Assembly (NCBI GenBank): GCA_036480375.1
Contig: JAZGGI010000016.1
Coordinates: forward strand, 1-32,681
Reading direction: 5' to 3'
Source: Candidatus Zixiibacteriota bacterium
Lineage (GTDB): Bacteria > Zixibacteria > MSB-5A5 > GN15 > JAAZOE01
DNA: 32,681 nucleotides
A model generated the notes under the pieces. That model searched no databases. It saw only the letters and a program-made list of their open reading frames with translations, and was not told the origin of the DNA. Within the stretch, counting starts at the first letter, position 1; each line of letters begins with the position of its first letter. The translations under genes and the position numbers were made by a program. Positions 8,530-17,586 of the stretch are shown one piece after another.

Positions 8530-9165
8530 ATGAAAATTGAAACAATCGTTGTGAGTATGTTCCAGACTAATTGTTATCTCGTATATGATGAAAAATCCCA
8601 GGAGGGAGTTATAATCGATCCGGGCGACGAGGCAGAGAGGATAATAAGTGAGGCAGATAAATCAGGTATGAAGCCAATGGCGGTGATTTTGACCCACGGG
8701 CATGGAGATCATGTCGGAGGGGTTAACGAAATCGTTGATAAATTCAAGATCCCTCTATACGCCGGAAAAGGCGAGGAGGAGCTTCTGGCGTCGGCTGAGA
8801 AAAATATGTCTTCGGCGGTGGGGAGTCCGGTGGTGTGCCCCCAGTCGGAGAGACTACTTGTTGACGATGATGTCGTGAGTTTTGGTTCTCATAAATTCAC
8901 GGTCATTCAAACACCGGGGCATTCTCCCGGAGGTGTGTGTTACTATTTGGATAAAATACTCTTTTGCGGAGATACCTTGTTTTTCGGTTCGATCGGGCGG
9001 ACGGATTTTCCGGGGTGTAGTCATGAACAATTGATCGAGTCAATCAAGACCAAACTTCTGGCATTGCCTGATGATACGGTCTGTTATCCGGGGCATGGCC
9101 CAGCGACATCGATCGGATTTGAGCGTAAATGCAATCCGTTTTTGATTGGAGGCGGCTATGAATGA
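8530..9165 (+). CDS. metallo-beta-lactamase-fold hydrolase, glyoxalase II-like
   Basis: A 211-residue cytosolic metallohydrolase. The binuclear metal motif THGHGDH has H56, H58, D60 and H61, with H131 (TPGHSPGG), D148 (FCGDTLF) and H189 (YPGHGP) completing the site. The short length without a C-terminal HAGH domain resembles the YcbL/GloB-like thioesterase family (hydroxyacylglutathione hydrolase-like). The natural thioester substrate is not known. The start has AAAGGA about 6 bp upstream. Its end overlaps the next gene, so the two are probably co-translated. Confidence 0.92.
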   Translation: MKIETIVVSMFQTNCYLVYDEKSQEGVIIDPGDEAERIISEADKSGMKPMAVILTHGHGDHVGGVNEIVDKFKIPLYAGKGEEELLASAEKNMSSAVGSPVVCPQSERLLVDDDVVSFGSHKFTVIQTPGHSPGGVCYYLDKILFCGDTLFFGSIGRTDFPGCSHEQLIESIKTKLLALPDDTVCYPGHGPATSIGFERKCNPFLIGGGYE

Positions 9166-9997
9166 CATGATGGGACCGATGGTGGAACTGGCCGCCGATT
9201 TTCATGTCCATCCCAATTATTCGATAGATGCCGAGGGGAGTCTTGATGATTATTGTCAGGCGGCTTTAAATGCATATGTTCTGGAGTTGTGTTTTACGAC
9301 GCATTATGATGCCGATCCGAAGCATCCTGAGGATTTTGCCATTGTCATTGAGGGTAAGAGGGAGAAGTTGTCCGATGACGCCATTGAGCATTACCTAAAA
9401 GATATCGCGCGGGTGCATGAAGAATACGGGATGCTGGGGATGATGGTTCGCTCGGGATTGGAATTCGGATGGTTTGAAGGATGCGAAAAAGAAATATCGA
9501 GAGTAATCGAGAAGTTTCCCCTCGATTATAAAATCGGGGCGGTGCATACAATAAACGGGTTGTGTGTTTGTTCAGAGAATGACGCAAAGAAATTATTTGC
9601 GGAGATGCCTCTTGATAGAATCGCGGATAATTATTTTGAGAAATTATGTGATTGCGCCGGAAGCGGTTTGTTCGATTGTATCGCGCATATTGATGTTTAT
9701 AGAAAATATGGGCTGGAGCATTTCGGTGAGGAGATCAACACAATTCACCGGGGACGGATCGAGAAATTGTTTGATATTATGAAAGTCAATGATATCGGGT
9801 ATGAGATTAATACGTCGGCGATTCGGCATGGTCTGAGCGAATATTATCCCACTATGGAAATCATCAATCTGGCGAGGGAAAAAGGGGTGCGTTTGAAATC
9901 GGTTGGATCGGACGCGCATAAGCCGTCACAATTGGCTCTCGATTTTGAAATCGCATCGACGGTGGCGTACGAACTATTTCCTTATACGGATGAATGA
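9158..9997 (+). CDS. PHP-domain phosphoesterase, histidinol-phosphatase-like
   Basis: A polymerase-and-histidinol-phosphatase fold metallohydrolase of about 279 residues. Metal ligands are suggested by DFHVHPNYS (H16, H18), FTTHYD (about 46-51), GLEFGW, the AVHTIN segment, AHIDVYRKYG and the terminal GSDAHKP. The resemblance to HisJ suggests a phosphomonoester substrate, but no histidine biosynthesis gene is nearby, so this remains generic. I chose the ATG at 9158, overlapping the previous gene by 8 bp, because it has GGAGG 5 bp upstream; an in-frame TTG at 9146 is less likely. Confidence 0.88.
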   Translation: MNDMMGPMVELAADFHVHPNYSIDAEGSLDDYCQAALNAYVLELCFTTHYDADPKHPEDFAIVIEGKREKLSDDAIEHYLKDIARVHEEYGMLGMMVRSGLEFGWFEGCEKEISRVIEKFPLDYKIGAVHTINGLCVCSENDAKKLFAEMPLDRIADNYFEKLCDCAGSGLFDCIAHIDVYRKYGLEHFGEEINTIHRGRIEKLFDIMKVNDIGYEINTSAIRHGLSEYYPTMEIINLAREKGVRLKSVGSDAHKPSQLALDFEIASTVAYELFPYTDE

Positions 9998-10009
9998 GTT
10001 GTATCAGGT

Positions 10010-10591
10010 ATGAATCTATCCGGGGCGAAATTATCGAGATCTTTTTATAATCGGCCGACTTTGACAGTGGCCAGGGAACTACTGCGAAAGACAATTGTTT
10101 ATCATCATCCGGATGGAATAATCGCCGGGGATATAGTCGAAGTCGAGGCGTATATTGGTCAGGACGACCCGGCTTGCCATGCCGCGGTGGGTAAAACGGA
10201 GCGCAACTCGGTCATGTTCGGGCCGGGCGGCTTTTCCTATATTTATTTTATCTATGGGATGTATCATTGTTTTAACATTGTTACTGAAGAGAAAAATAAT
10301 CCGGCCGCGGTTTTGGTCAGGGGGGTGGAGCCGGTGAACGGAATTGAAATACTGAAAAATAGTTCGCCGGAGAATTGTCAGAAATGTACGAACGGGCCGG
10401 GGAAATTTTGCCGCGCTTTCGGGTTGACACGGGAACAAAATGGATTTGATCTGACCGGCGAAAAATTATACATCATCGACCGCGGCAAACACGTAATCAA
10501 TATGAAATCGTCTCCTCGCATCGGTATAAAAAATGGCCGGGGAAAATTGTGGCGATTTTTTGACGGCGATTCCGAGTTTGTTTCGAGATAA
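10010..10591 (+). CDS. DNA-3-methyladenine glycosylase (AAG/MPG family)
   Basis: Removes alkylated purines from DNA in base-excision repair. The 193-residue protein matches the Pur_DNA_glyco family from end to end. LSRSFYNRPTLTVARELL at the start, the catalytic glutamate E46 in VEVEAYIG, then MFGPGGFSYIYFIYGMYHCFN, GPGKFCRAFGL and SPRIGIKNGRGKLWRF at the end are all characteristic. It begins 12 bp after the PHP gene. The ribosome site is weak (CAGGT), so coupling to the preceding gene is likely. Confidence 0.95.
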   Translation: MNLSGAKLSRSFYNRPTLTVARELLRKTIVYHHPDGIIAGDIVEVEAYIGQDDPACHAAVGKTERNSVMFGPGGFSYIYFIYGMYHCFNIVTEEKNNPAAVLVRGVEPVNGIEILKNSSPENCQKCTNGPGKFCRAFGLTREQNGFDLTGEKLYIIDRGKHVINMKSSPRIGIKNGRGKLWRFFDGDSEFVSR

Positions 10592-10639
10592 TAAGCGCCA
10601 ATTTACAAAAATTAGTTATTTTCCAATAAGGGAGCGATT

Positions 10640-11911
10640 ATGGCTGAGCCAAGATCAAAAACGATTCCAGTATCAACTTATGAGTATGTTTTGCAATACC
10701 TGGCCGCAGCGGCTAAAGCGATAAATCTCGATTCGAATCTGCTCAAGATAATTCAGGAACCTCGTAAGGTTACGATGGTGAATTTGCCGATCCAAATGGA
10801 TGACGGATCATTTCAGACTTTCGTCGGTTATCGGGTGCAGCATTCGATGGTCCGGGGACCGGGCAAGGGGGGGATTCGTTATCATCCCAAGGTGAATCTC
10901 GATGAAGTAAAGTCGCTGGCGGCGTGGATGACCTGGAAATGCGCCGTCATGGGGATACCGTTTGGAGGCGCCAAAGGGGGGATCACATGCGATCCGAAAA
11001 AAATGTCGCCCAACGAACTTGAGCGATTGACGCGGAGATATACGGCCGATTTGATTGATGTGTTCGGACCCGAAAAAGATATCCCAGCTCCGGATGTCAA
11101 TACCAATGAACAGACAATGGCCTGGATTATGGACACCTATTGCATGCATTCGGGCAATTATAATTCTTCGGTGGTGACCGGCAAGCCGGTTGTATTGGGA
11201 GGCTCGCGGGGACGGCATGACGCCACCGGCAACGGCGTCGGAATTACGATTCGGGAAGCGGCCAAATCCCTGGGGATGAAACTTAAAGATTGCACTGCGG
11301 CGATTCAGGGATTCGGCAACGTCGGTTCCATCACGGCCAAATCTCTAAATGGAATGGGCTTGAAGATTATTGCCGTGAGCGACGTCAATGGCGGACTGGA
11401 GAATAAAAAAGGAATAGATATAGACGCTTTAATTGAGTATTCCAGCCAGAATAAAGGAAGTATCGTTGGCTTTACCAGGGCGGCGGCGATAGATAATGAA
11501 ACGATTTTGGAATATGATTGCGATATTCTGGTACCGGCGGCGCTGGAAAACGTGATTACGGATGAGAATGCCGGCAGGATAAAAGCAAAGATTATCGGCG
11601 AAGGAGCCAACGGCCCGACGACGCCGGATGCCGCCAAAATATTATTCGAGAATGGCATAACGGTTATACCTGATATTTTGTGCAACGCCGGAGGAGTTAC
11701 GGTTTCTTATTTTGAGTGGGTGCAGGATCGACTCGGGTATTTCTGGAGTGAGGAAGACGTCAATAACCGTCTGGAAGAACACATGGTTCGGGCGTTTACC
11801 GATGTTTATGAAGTTTCCAAAGAGTTTAAATGTTCGCTCCGGTTGGCTTCTTATATTCTGGCTGTTCGGAGAGTGACCGAAGTTTTGCTCCTGCGCGGAG
11901 TTTATGCTTAA
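10640..11911 (+). CDS. gdhA: glutamate dehydrogenase (Glu/Leu/Phe/Val dehydrogenase family)
   Basis: Reversible oxidative deamination of glutamate to 2-oxoglutarate and ammonia in the cytoplasm. The 423-residue length and MVNLPIQMDDGS start fit the hexameric short GDH. Active-site residues align with the clostridial enzyme: K76 (GPGKGG), K100 (MTWKCAV), K112 (GGAKGG) and D152 (APDVNT). The Rossmann motif GFGNVGS is near 225. An AGGGAG site precedes the ATG. Cofactor choice (NAD or NADP) is not settled from the sequence. A hairpin with a T-tract follows the gene. Confidence 0.95.
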   Translation: MAEPRSKTIPVSTYEYVLQYLAAAAKAINLDSNLLKIIQEPRKVTMVNLPIQMDDGSFQTFVGYRVQHSMVRGPGKGGIRYHPKVNLDEVKSLAAWMTWKCAVMGIPFGGAKGGITCDPKKMSPNELERLTRRYTADLIDVFGPEKDIPAPDVNTNEQTMAWIMDTYCMHSGNYNSSVVTGKPVVLGGSRGRHDATGNGVGITIREAAKSLGMKLKDCTAAIQGFGNVGSITAKSLNGMGLKIIAVSDVNGGLENKKGIDIDALIEYSSQNKGSIVGFTRAAAIDNETILEYDCDILVPAALENVITDENAGRIKAKIIGEGANGPTTPDAAKILFENGITVIPDILCNAGGVTVSYFEWVQDRLGYFWSEEDVNNRLEEHMVRAFTDVYEVSKEFKCSLRLASYILAVRRVTEVLLLRGVYA

Positions 11912-11926
11912 AAATTCTTTGACTTT

Positions 11927-11975
11927 AACCTCGAAGCATCGTATAAAGGCATAAGTATTTACTTCGAGGTTTTTT
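11927..11975 (+). terminator. hairpin after gdhA that also covers the next gene's ribosome site
   Basis: AACCTCGAAG (11927-11936) pairs perfectly with CTTCGAGGTT (11962-11971) across a 25-base loop, followed by a run of T to 11975. It could terminate gdhA transcripts. Its 3' arm contains GAGG (11966-11969), correctly spaced 6 bp from the M50 protease ATG at 11976, so the same structure could hide that ribosome site in read-through RNA. Confidence 0.55.
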
Positions 11976-12611
11976 ATGAATGTACAAACAATAGTCCTTG
12001 CCGCTCCGGCAATAATATTTTCGCTGACGGTGCATGAATTCTTCCATGCCTGGACGGCTAATAAATTAGGCGATCCGACTGCCAAAGATATGGGTCGATT
12101 GACTCTAAATCCCCTGGCCCATCTGGATTTAATGGGTACTTTGATGCTGGTTGTCTCGAATTTCAGGTTTGGGTGGGCCAAGCCGGTTCCGGTCAATCCC
12201 TATAATCTAAAGAATCTACGCCATGATGATTTTTGGATTTCCGCGGCCGGGCCGCTATCGAATATGGGATTGGCGTTGATTTTTGGAACATTATGGCGAA
12301 TCCTGTCAGGATTAAATATGTTTCCGAATTTTGACGCTTTTTATTTATTTCTGTTTTTTATGATATCTATAAACGTATCCCTGGCGATTTTTAACTTGAT
12401 TCCGATTTTTCCTCTGGATGGTTCTCATATTTTGCGGAATATTGCGCCCGAGAAATACGGTCCGTTTTTTGACAGTATCCAGCGTTTTTCTCCCATAATC
12501 CTGATGATATTGATATTTAGCGGTTTTGTTCTTCCGGTATCATTAATCTGGCTCATCCTGGGGCCGTTTATTAAATTTTTTGTGCTTTTGTTTTCCGGCA
12601 TTTCGATGTAA
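11976..12611 (+). CDS. M50-family (site-2-protease-like) membrane metalloprotease
   Basis: An intramembrane zinc protease homologue of 211 residues with about five hydrophobic segments. The zinc motif HEFFH is at 20-24 within the first membrane segment. The third ligand lies in LIPIFPLDGSHIL (D148), the equivalent of the family's NPxPPLDG motif. It is the short form with no PDZ domain, so it is not RseP. The substrate is unknown. The ribosome site GAGG lies in the arm of the preceding inverted repeat. The downstream lipoprotein starts 1 bp after its stop. Confidence 0.92.
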   Translation: MNVQTIVLAAPAIIFSLTVHEFFHAWTANKLGDPTAKDMGRLTLNPLAHLDLMGTLMLVVSNFRFGWAKPVPVNPYNLKNLRHDDFWISAAGPLSNMGLALIFGTLWRILSGLNMFPNFDAFYLFLFFMISINVSLAIFNLIPIFPLDGSHILRNIAPEKYGPFFDSIQRFSPIILMILIFSGFVLPVSLIWLILGPFIKFFVLLFSGISM

Positions 12612-12612
12612 G

Positions 12613-13374
12613 ATGACGCGCTTTTCGATAATAATCGTATGGTGCCTGATTATTGTTTCGTGTACTCCGTACAAGGCCGGTCGTATAGATGATAAAAAAG
12701 TTATCCATGATTATTCAAGTAATGTCAGCCAACGATCCGGACAATTCCGCTCGGCGGCCTATTTGATTGACCTGCGGATAAACGATGATGGAAAGAAATT
12801 TTCGGTGACGACCGAAGTGTATTTTTCGGGTGATTCGGTTGGATTTTATGGTCGGGGATATGTGGGCAAAGGGGCTTTTAAGGGAAATGTCATAAATGAT
12901 GTTGTGACGGTATATTTTAGTTCTGAGAATGAATATTTCTCCGGGCAGTTGGCGGAATTGAATTCCGGGTCGGAATGCTCAAGTCCAGGTGAAGTATTAC
13001 TTTATGTATTATCGTTATTATCCGGCAGAATAGATACTTACGAAGTTGATGATTTTGCGGTTTTCTATGATAATCCCTGGAGATTGAAATATCAGGATGG
13101 CCGATTTGACCGTACAATATTACTAAATAAGAGGCGGCTTCCCAAGAAAGAAAAATTGATCGATTCAAATTGCGGCGATTCCATAGTTGTCAATTATGGT
13201 TCTCATTCGACTAAGTATCCATTTTATAAAACGAATGATATTCTCTATTATAACGATAACTACAATTTCCGCGCCCGGGGATTTGTGCGGGAACAACAAT
13301 ACAATATTCAATTAAAAAAGCGGAAATTTGAAGTCGTTTTTCCCGCCTCGGCGCGGAGAATTGAATCAATCTAA
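12613..13374 (+). CDS. hypothetical lipoprotein
   Basis: I do not recognise the family. From the ATG at 12613 the protein has about 253 residues, beginning MTRFSIIIVWCLIIVSC, a lipoprotein signal with lipobox IVSC and the lipidated cysteine at 17. The mature part has many short beta-type strands (YLIDLRINDDGKKFSV, AFKGNVINDVVTVYF, KKRKFEVVFP), recalling the half-barrel of LolA/LolB or DUF4292 lipoproteins; that is only a structural guess. It follows the M50 gene by 1 bp and precedes the ABC exporter, so a role in envelope biogenesis is plausible. An upstream in-frame ATG at 12580 would spoil the signal peptide. Confidence 0.8.
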   Translation: MTRFSIIIVWCLIIVSCTPYKAGRIDDKKVIHDYSSNVSQRSGQFRSAAYLIDLRINDDGKKFSVTTEVYFSGDSVGFYGRGYVGKGAFKGNVINDVVTVYFSSENEYFSGQLAELNSGSECSSPGEVLLYVLSLLSGRIDTYEVDDFAVFYDNPWRLKYQDGRFDRTILLNKRRLPKKEKLIDSNCGDSIVVNYGSHSTKYPFYKTNDILYYNDNYNFRARGFVREQQYNIQLKKRKFEVVFPASARRIESI

Positions 13375-13464
13375 TTTTTTTTGGTGTTTGTTGAAGGAGC
13401 CTTCAGCCAGTTTTCAATATCCCCCGGTTGACGGGGATTAGCCGATATATTATGTTCCAAATCT

Positions 13465-15378
13465 ATGGCTAATTTGTACCTGAAAACTTTTCGCCTCATC
13501 CGGCCGTACTGGTTTAGGCTGGTCGTGTCATCGTTATCGGCGATGATGTTCGCGGTATTATCCGGGGCGCTGATATGGATGATCGGGCCTTTGTTGGGAA
13601 CGCTATTTTCGCCCGATGGAGGCGATCTGACGGGACTGTCCGGTTTGACGCCGCCGTCGGCGATAGTCGAATCGGTTGAAAATCCGGAAGGGGCGAAGAC
13701 CTTTATTGATAAAGCGCTGGAGACGCCTGAAGAAATAAAAATTTGGATAAAAACCAAAATCGACAGTATTATTGTCCGGCCGGACAAGACCGATACGCTG
13801 GTCCGGATCTGCTGGGTGACGCTTCTGATTGCTGTTTTGAAAAACGTCTTCCTGTACATCCAGGGATTTTTTATGGCGTTTGTACAACAGTCGTTTATCC
13901 GCAATATTCGCAATCGCCTTTTTGAGCAGTATCAGAAATTATCAATGGCGTATTTTCATCGAACGCGAACGGGTCAGTTGATGTCACGAGTGACCAATGA
14001 TGTGGTTGTCCTCAATGAAACTATTGATATTGGCTTCAATCATCTGGTAGCGGATTCACTGGCAGTGGTGATTTTTGCCTCGTTTCTGATTATTCTAAGC
14101 TGGAAGCTGACGCTTCTGGCGTCAATCGTTTTGCCGATTATATTTTATTTTATCTATTTCGTGGGACGGAAGCTGCGGAAGTATTCGGTACGGTCGCAAG
14201 AGCGGATGGCCGACGTTACATCGGTGCTGGAAGAGAATGTATCCAATATTCGAATTGTCAAGGCGTATGCCATGGATAAATTCGAGATTGGCAAATTCAA
14301 TAACGCGACCCATCGATTTTTCAAAGCTCTCCTCAAGATGGTCAGGGTGCGGATGCTGGCGACGCCAATCAACGATATTTTGGCGACGGCGGCGGGATTA
14401 TTTATTTTGTGGTATGCCGGAACCAAAATTCTGGCGGCCGAATCGACGTTGGAGGCTGAAGATTTTATCCTGTTTATATTTGCCATGTTCTCGATGATTA
14501 AACCGGTCAAATCGCTTTCCAATATTCATATTAAAGTTCAGGAAGGAATGGCGGCGGCGGGACGGATATTTGAAGTCTTGGAAACGCCACCGCGGGTGAT
14601 GGATGCTGATAATCCGGTCGAGATAAAGAGCTTTACGGATTCGATAAATTATAAGAATATTGTTTTTGCTTATGATACCGGCGACCGGGTGCTGGATAAG
14701 ATATCGTTTGAGGTCAAAAAGGGACAGATATTCGCGGTGGTTGGACCGAGCGGGGCCGGGAAATCAACATTGTTTGATTTGTTGCCGAGGTTTTATGATC
14801 CTCAGGCCGGCCGGATCGAGATTGACGGCATCGACATAAAAAATACCTCTATTCGTAGTTTGCGATCGCTGATGGGAATCGTTACTCAGGAAACTTTTTT
14901 GTTCAATGATACGGTACGGAATAATGTCGCTTACGGCATATCTGATATTTGCGAGGATGATCTCGTCTCGGCGGCGAAGATGGCTAATGCTTATGATTTT
15001 ATTCTGCGATTGCCGGATAAATTCGAAACGCAAATTGGCAATCGAGGCGTGATGCTTTCCGGGGGACAGCGGCAGCGATTGGCCATCGCTCGGGCGCTTC
15101 TGCGGAATCCGGATATTTTGATTTTTGATGAAGCGACCTCGTCACTGGATACGGAATCGGAGGTTCAGGTTCAGGAGGCGATTAATCGTTTGATGCAGGG
15201 CCGGACGACGCTGGTCATCGCGCATCGGCTGTCAACGATTACGTCGGCGGATAAAATTCTGGTTATGGATAAGGGACGCATCGTGCAGCAGGGGAACCAT
15301 CAGACGCTTTTGGACGAAGGCGGTCTGTACGCCCGGTTGTATCAAATGCAGTTTCAGAATAGCAATGGCCTGTCTTAA
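13465..15378 (+). CDS. ABC exporter, MsbA-like (fused membrane and ATPase domains)
   Basis: A half-transporter of 637 residues. Residues 1-350 hold six membrane segments, and 390-620 the ATPase with Walker A GPSGAGKST (427-435), signature LSGGQRQR (531-538), Walker B ILIFDE (551-556) and the switch histidine in VIAHRLS (586). It opens a run of glycosyltransferase genes, so export of lipid A-core or another glycolipid across the inner membrane is likely. The loop between the first two membrane segments (about residues 48-110) is much longer than in MsbA. No strong ribosome site precedes the ATG. The 90-bp gap before it has only weak inverted repeats. Confidence 0.93.
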   Translation: MANLYLKTFRLIRPYWFRLVVSSLSAMMFAVLSGALIWMIGPLLGTLFSPDGGDLTGLSGLTPPSAIVESVENPEGAKTFIDKALETPEEIKIWIKTKIDSIIVRPDKTDTLVRICWVTLLIAVLKNVFLYIQGFFMAFVQQSFIRNIRNRLFEQYQKLSMAYFHRTRTGQLMSRVTNDVVVLNETIDIGFNHLVADSLAVVIFASFLIILSWKLTLLASIVLPIIFYFIYFVGRKLRKYSVRSQERMADVTSVLEENVSNIRIVKAYAMDKFEIGKFNNATHRFFKALLKMVRVRMLATPINDILATAAGLFILWYAGTKILAAESTLEAEDFILFIFAMFSMIKPVKSLSNIHIKVQEGMAAAGRIFEVLETPPRVMDADNPVEIKSFTDSINYKNIVFAYDTGDRVLDKISFEVKKGQIFAVVGPSGAGKSTLFDLLPRFYDPQAGRIEIDGIDIKNTSIRSLRSLMGIVTQETFLFNDTVRNNVAYGISDICEDDLVSAAKMANAYDFILRLPDKFETQIGNRGVMLSGGQRQRLAIARALLRNPDILIFDEATSSLDTESEVQVQEAINRLMQGRTTLVIAHRLSTITSADKILVMDKGRIVQQGNHQTLLDEGGLYARLYQMQFQNSNGLS

Positions 15379-16477
15379 TATTTTATTTCTCAATTCGATT
15401 GATAAGTCGATCTGGGGCGGTTTGGAAAACTGGATGGAGATGTGCGGTCTGGGTCTGGCTCAAAAAGATCATCGCATATTTTTTGCCGGTCGCAGCGGTT
15501 CGGAGTTTTTAAAAAGGATTTCTTCGCATCTGAGTTTAACCGTTTGTCCATTGAAAATATCCGGTGACTTTAATCCGTTTGTGATTAAGAAGATTTCAAA
15601 TTTATGCCATCTATATTCGATCGATGTTGTCGTTTGTAATTTTGTCAGGGATGTGCGGATGGCGGGGTTGGCGATGATATTTGGCGGGAAGTATAAAATT
15701 GTCTGGAGTCCGGGAGTAAATTTGGCCAGGAAATCGTGGTCACATAAGCATTTGTTTTCTGGATTTGTTGATTCGGTCATTGTGCCGTCGAGCCATTTGC
15801 GAGATGAGATTGTTGAATCGGGTTATATTGAAAATCGCGAATTTGATATTATTCCGATTGGAATCGATCCGGAATTGTGGAAATTAAACCGGGAGGATGG
15901 ACGGGCATTTTTAAGGGGAAAATATAATATTCCTGACGATGCGTTTGTGTGTTTGACGTCGGGGAGATTTGTTGAGCAGAAAGGCCATAAGTACTTGATT
16001 GAAGCAGCAGAGCTTCTTTTGAAAAAATACAAAAATATCTTTTTTCTCTGGCTGGGTGATGGGCCATTACAGGGTAAGCTGGAAAAGCAAATTGACGCCA
16101 TCGGATACAGTTCTCGATTTATTTTTGCCGGGTTGCCGGAGAAACATCAGCGGGCCGTGTTTAGTTCTGATTTATATGTTCATCCGGCGGTGATCGAACC
16201 GTTCGGGATTGTCCTGGTCGAAGCGATGGCGGCGGGATTGCCGATTGTGGCGACGCGAGTGGGGGGAATTCCCGAAGTTGTATCGGAAAACGAAAACGCG
16301 ATTTTAGTCAATCCTGGCGATGCGGCCGATTTGACAAAGGCGATAGAACGGTTTTATAATGATAAGGAATTACGCGAGAGGTACGGCCGGACCGGATATG
16401 GAAAATTCGTGGAGAAATTCAGTTCGGAAGTTATGGTCGATAAAGTTGAAGCGCATTTATTGAAGCTGGTGAAATGA
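15365..16477 (+). CDS. GT4-family glycosyltransferase
   Basis: A GT-B fold glycosyltransferase of 370 residues. The N-terminal acceptor domain contains a glycine-rich loop (WGGLENWM, residues 18-25). The C-terminal nucleotide-sugar domain shows LTSGRFVEQKGHKYLIEA and the E-x7-E motif EPFGIVLVEAMAAGLP followed by TRVGGIPEVV. The start overlaps the ABC exporter by 14 bp and its stop overlaps the next gene by ATGA, so the block is one transcript. Likely adds a sugar to the LPS core or a related surface glycan; donor and acceptor are unknown. Confidence 0.92.
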   Translation: MACLNILFLNSIDKSIWGGLENWMEMCGLGLAQKDHRIFFAGRSGSEFLKRISSHLSLTVCPLKISGDFNPFVIKKISNLCHLYSIDVVVCNFVRDVRMAGLAMIFGGKYKIVWSPGVNLARKSWSHKHLFSGFVDSVIVPSSHLRDEIVESGYIENREFDIIPIGIDPELWKLNREDGRAFLRGKYNIPDDAFVCLTSGRFVEQKGHKYLIEAAELLLKKYKNIFFLWLGDGPLQGKLEKQIDAIGYSSRFIFAGLPEKHQRAVFSSDLYVHPAVIEPFGIVLVEAMAAGLPIVATRVGGIPEVVSENENAILVNPGDAADLTKAIERFYNDKELRERYGRTGYGKFVEKFSSEVMVDKVEAHLLKLVK

Positions 16478-17586
16478 AGAAACCTATTCTCAAAAGGCTT
16501 GAGCACGGATTCAAGCGAATGTTATTTTGGGTGTCGCGCCTGTATTTGAAAAAGGGGCGGAAGGATTTCACGTCTATAAATCCGTTGGAAATCAAAAAAG
16601 TCCTTTTTCTTCGGCCGGAGAAATTGGGGGATATGGTAATCTCGCTGCCAGTATTTTATAATCTCAAAAATCTCTATCCGCATTTGAAATTATTTACAAT
16701 CTGCTCGCCGAGGAATATTGCGGTTGTGAAAAATAGCGCTCATATCGAAAAGAACTTCCTTTATACCAAGAATTTTTTCCGCGACCTGAAAGTGCTCGGT
16801 AAGGTGAGAAGTCTGAAAGTTGACGCGGTGGTGGATATGATTTGTGATGATTCGGTGACGGCCTTATTTCTATCGCAATACAGTTCTCCGGGCGCATGGC
16901 GCATCGGGGTCGGCAAAACGAGGCATCGCGAATATTATGATTTCAATTATAAATACCGCACCGGCGATGAGGCGCATGTTGTTGACAACACCATCAAACT
17001 TCTAACCGCTTTTGGAATTGAAACCGATGATTTAGAAAAGCATGTTCCTCCGACGATTGATGAAAAATGTTTTGAAGTCGCCGAGCGATTCATTAAATCG
17101 ATTCAAGACGGCACGGGAGATAAATTAGTAGGACTGAATATTTCGGCGGGGCGGGCAACCCGGGTCTGGCCCGTAGAGAAAAATATCGAATTGGTCAACA
17201 GGTTTCTTGATAATCATGAAGGATTTCGGGTAGTGATATCGTCTGATCCAACCGAACGAAAACGGGCCGAAACTCTGGCGAGCAAATTTGATTCGAGAGT
17301 CTATACATTTCCCGAAGGGCTTAATCTACTGGAAGTGTCGGCGATTATCAGCCGTTTGGAGCTTCTTGTAACGCCCGATACGTCATTGGTACATATCGCG
17401 CGGGCCTTCAGGATCCCGGTGGTTGGTTTATATACTCGCTTCGACAAGAATTTCAAATTGTGGAAGCCGTATAATCAGGACGGGGGAGCGGTGGTGTCGA
17501 ATAACAATTACAATATCTTTGATATCGAGGTCGATGACGTATATAATGAAGTGTCGAAATTATTGAAAGCAGAGGTTTCCCGGTGA
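16474..17586 (+). CDS. GT9-family glycosyltransferase (heptosyltransferase-like)
   Basis: A 370-residue protein with the ADP-heptose:LPS heptosyltransferase layout. After a basic N-terminal stretch come VLFLRPEKLGDMVISLPVF (about 43-61), the GT9 acceptor motif, then VGLNISAGRATRVWP (donor-binding start) and VTPDTSLVHIARAFRIPVVGLY near 305-330, the family's most conserved site. It would act on the cytoplasmic face of the inner membrane, building the LPS inner core. It overlaps both neighbours (ATGA upstream, GTGA downstream). The sugar donor is not certain. Confidence 0.92.
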   Translation: MKKPILKRLEHGFKRMLFWVSRLYLKKGRKDFTSINPLEIKKVLFLRPEKLGDMVISLPVFYNLKNLYPHLKLFTICSPRNIAVVKNSAHIEKNFLYTKNFFRDLKVLGKVRSLKVDAVVDMICDDSVTALFLSQYSSPGAWRIGVGKTRHREYYDFNYKYRTGDEAHVVDNTIKLLTAFGIETDDLEKHVPPTIDEKCFEVAERFIKSIQDGTGDKLVGLNISAGRATRVWPVEKNIELVNRFLDNHEGFRVVISSDPTERKRAETLASKFDSRVYTFPEGLNLLEVSAIISRLELLVTPDTSLVHIARAFRIPVVGLYTRFDKNFKLWKPYNQDGGAVVSNNNYNIFDIEVDDVYNEVSKLLKAEVSR

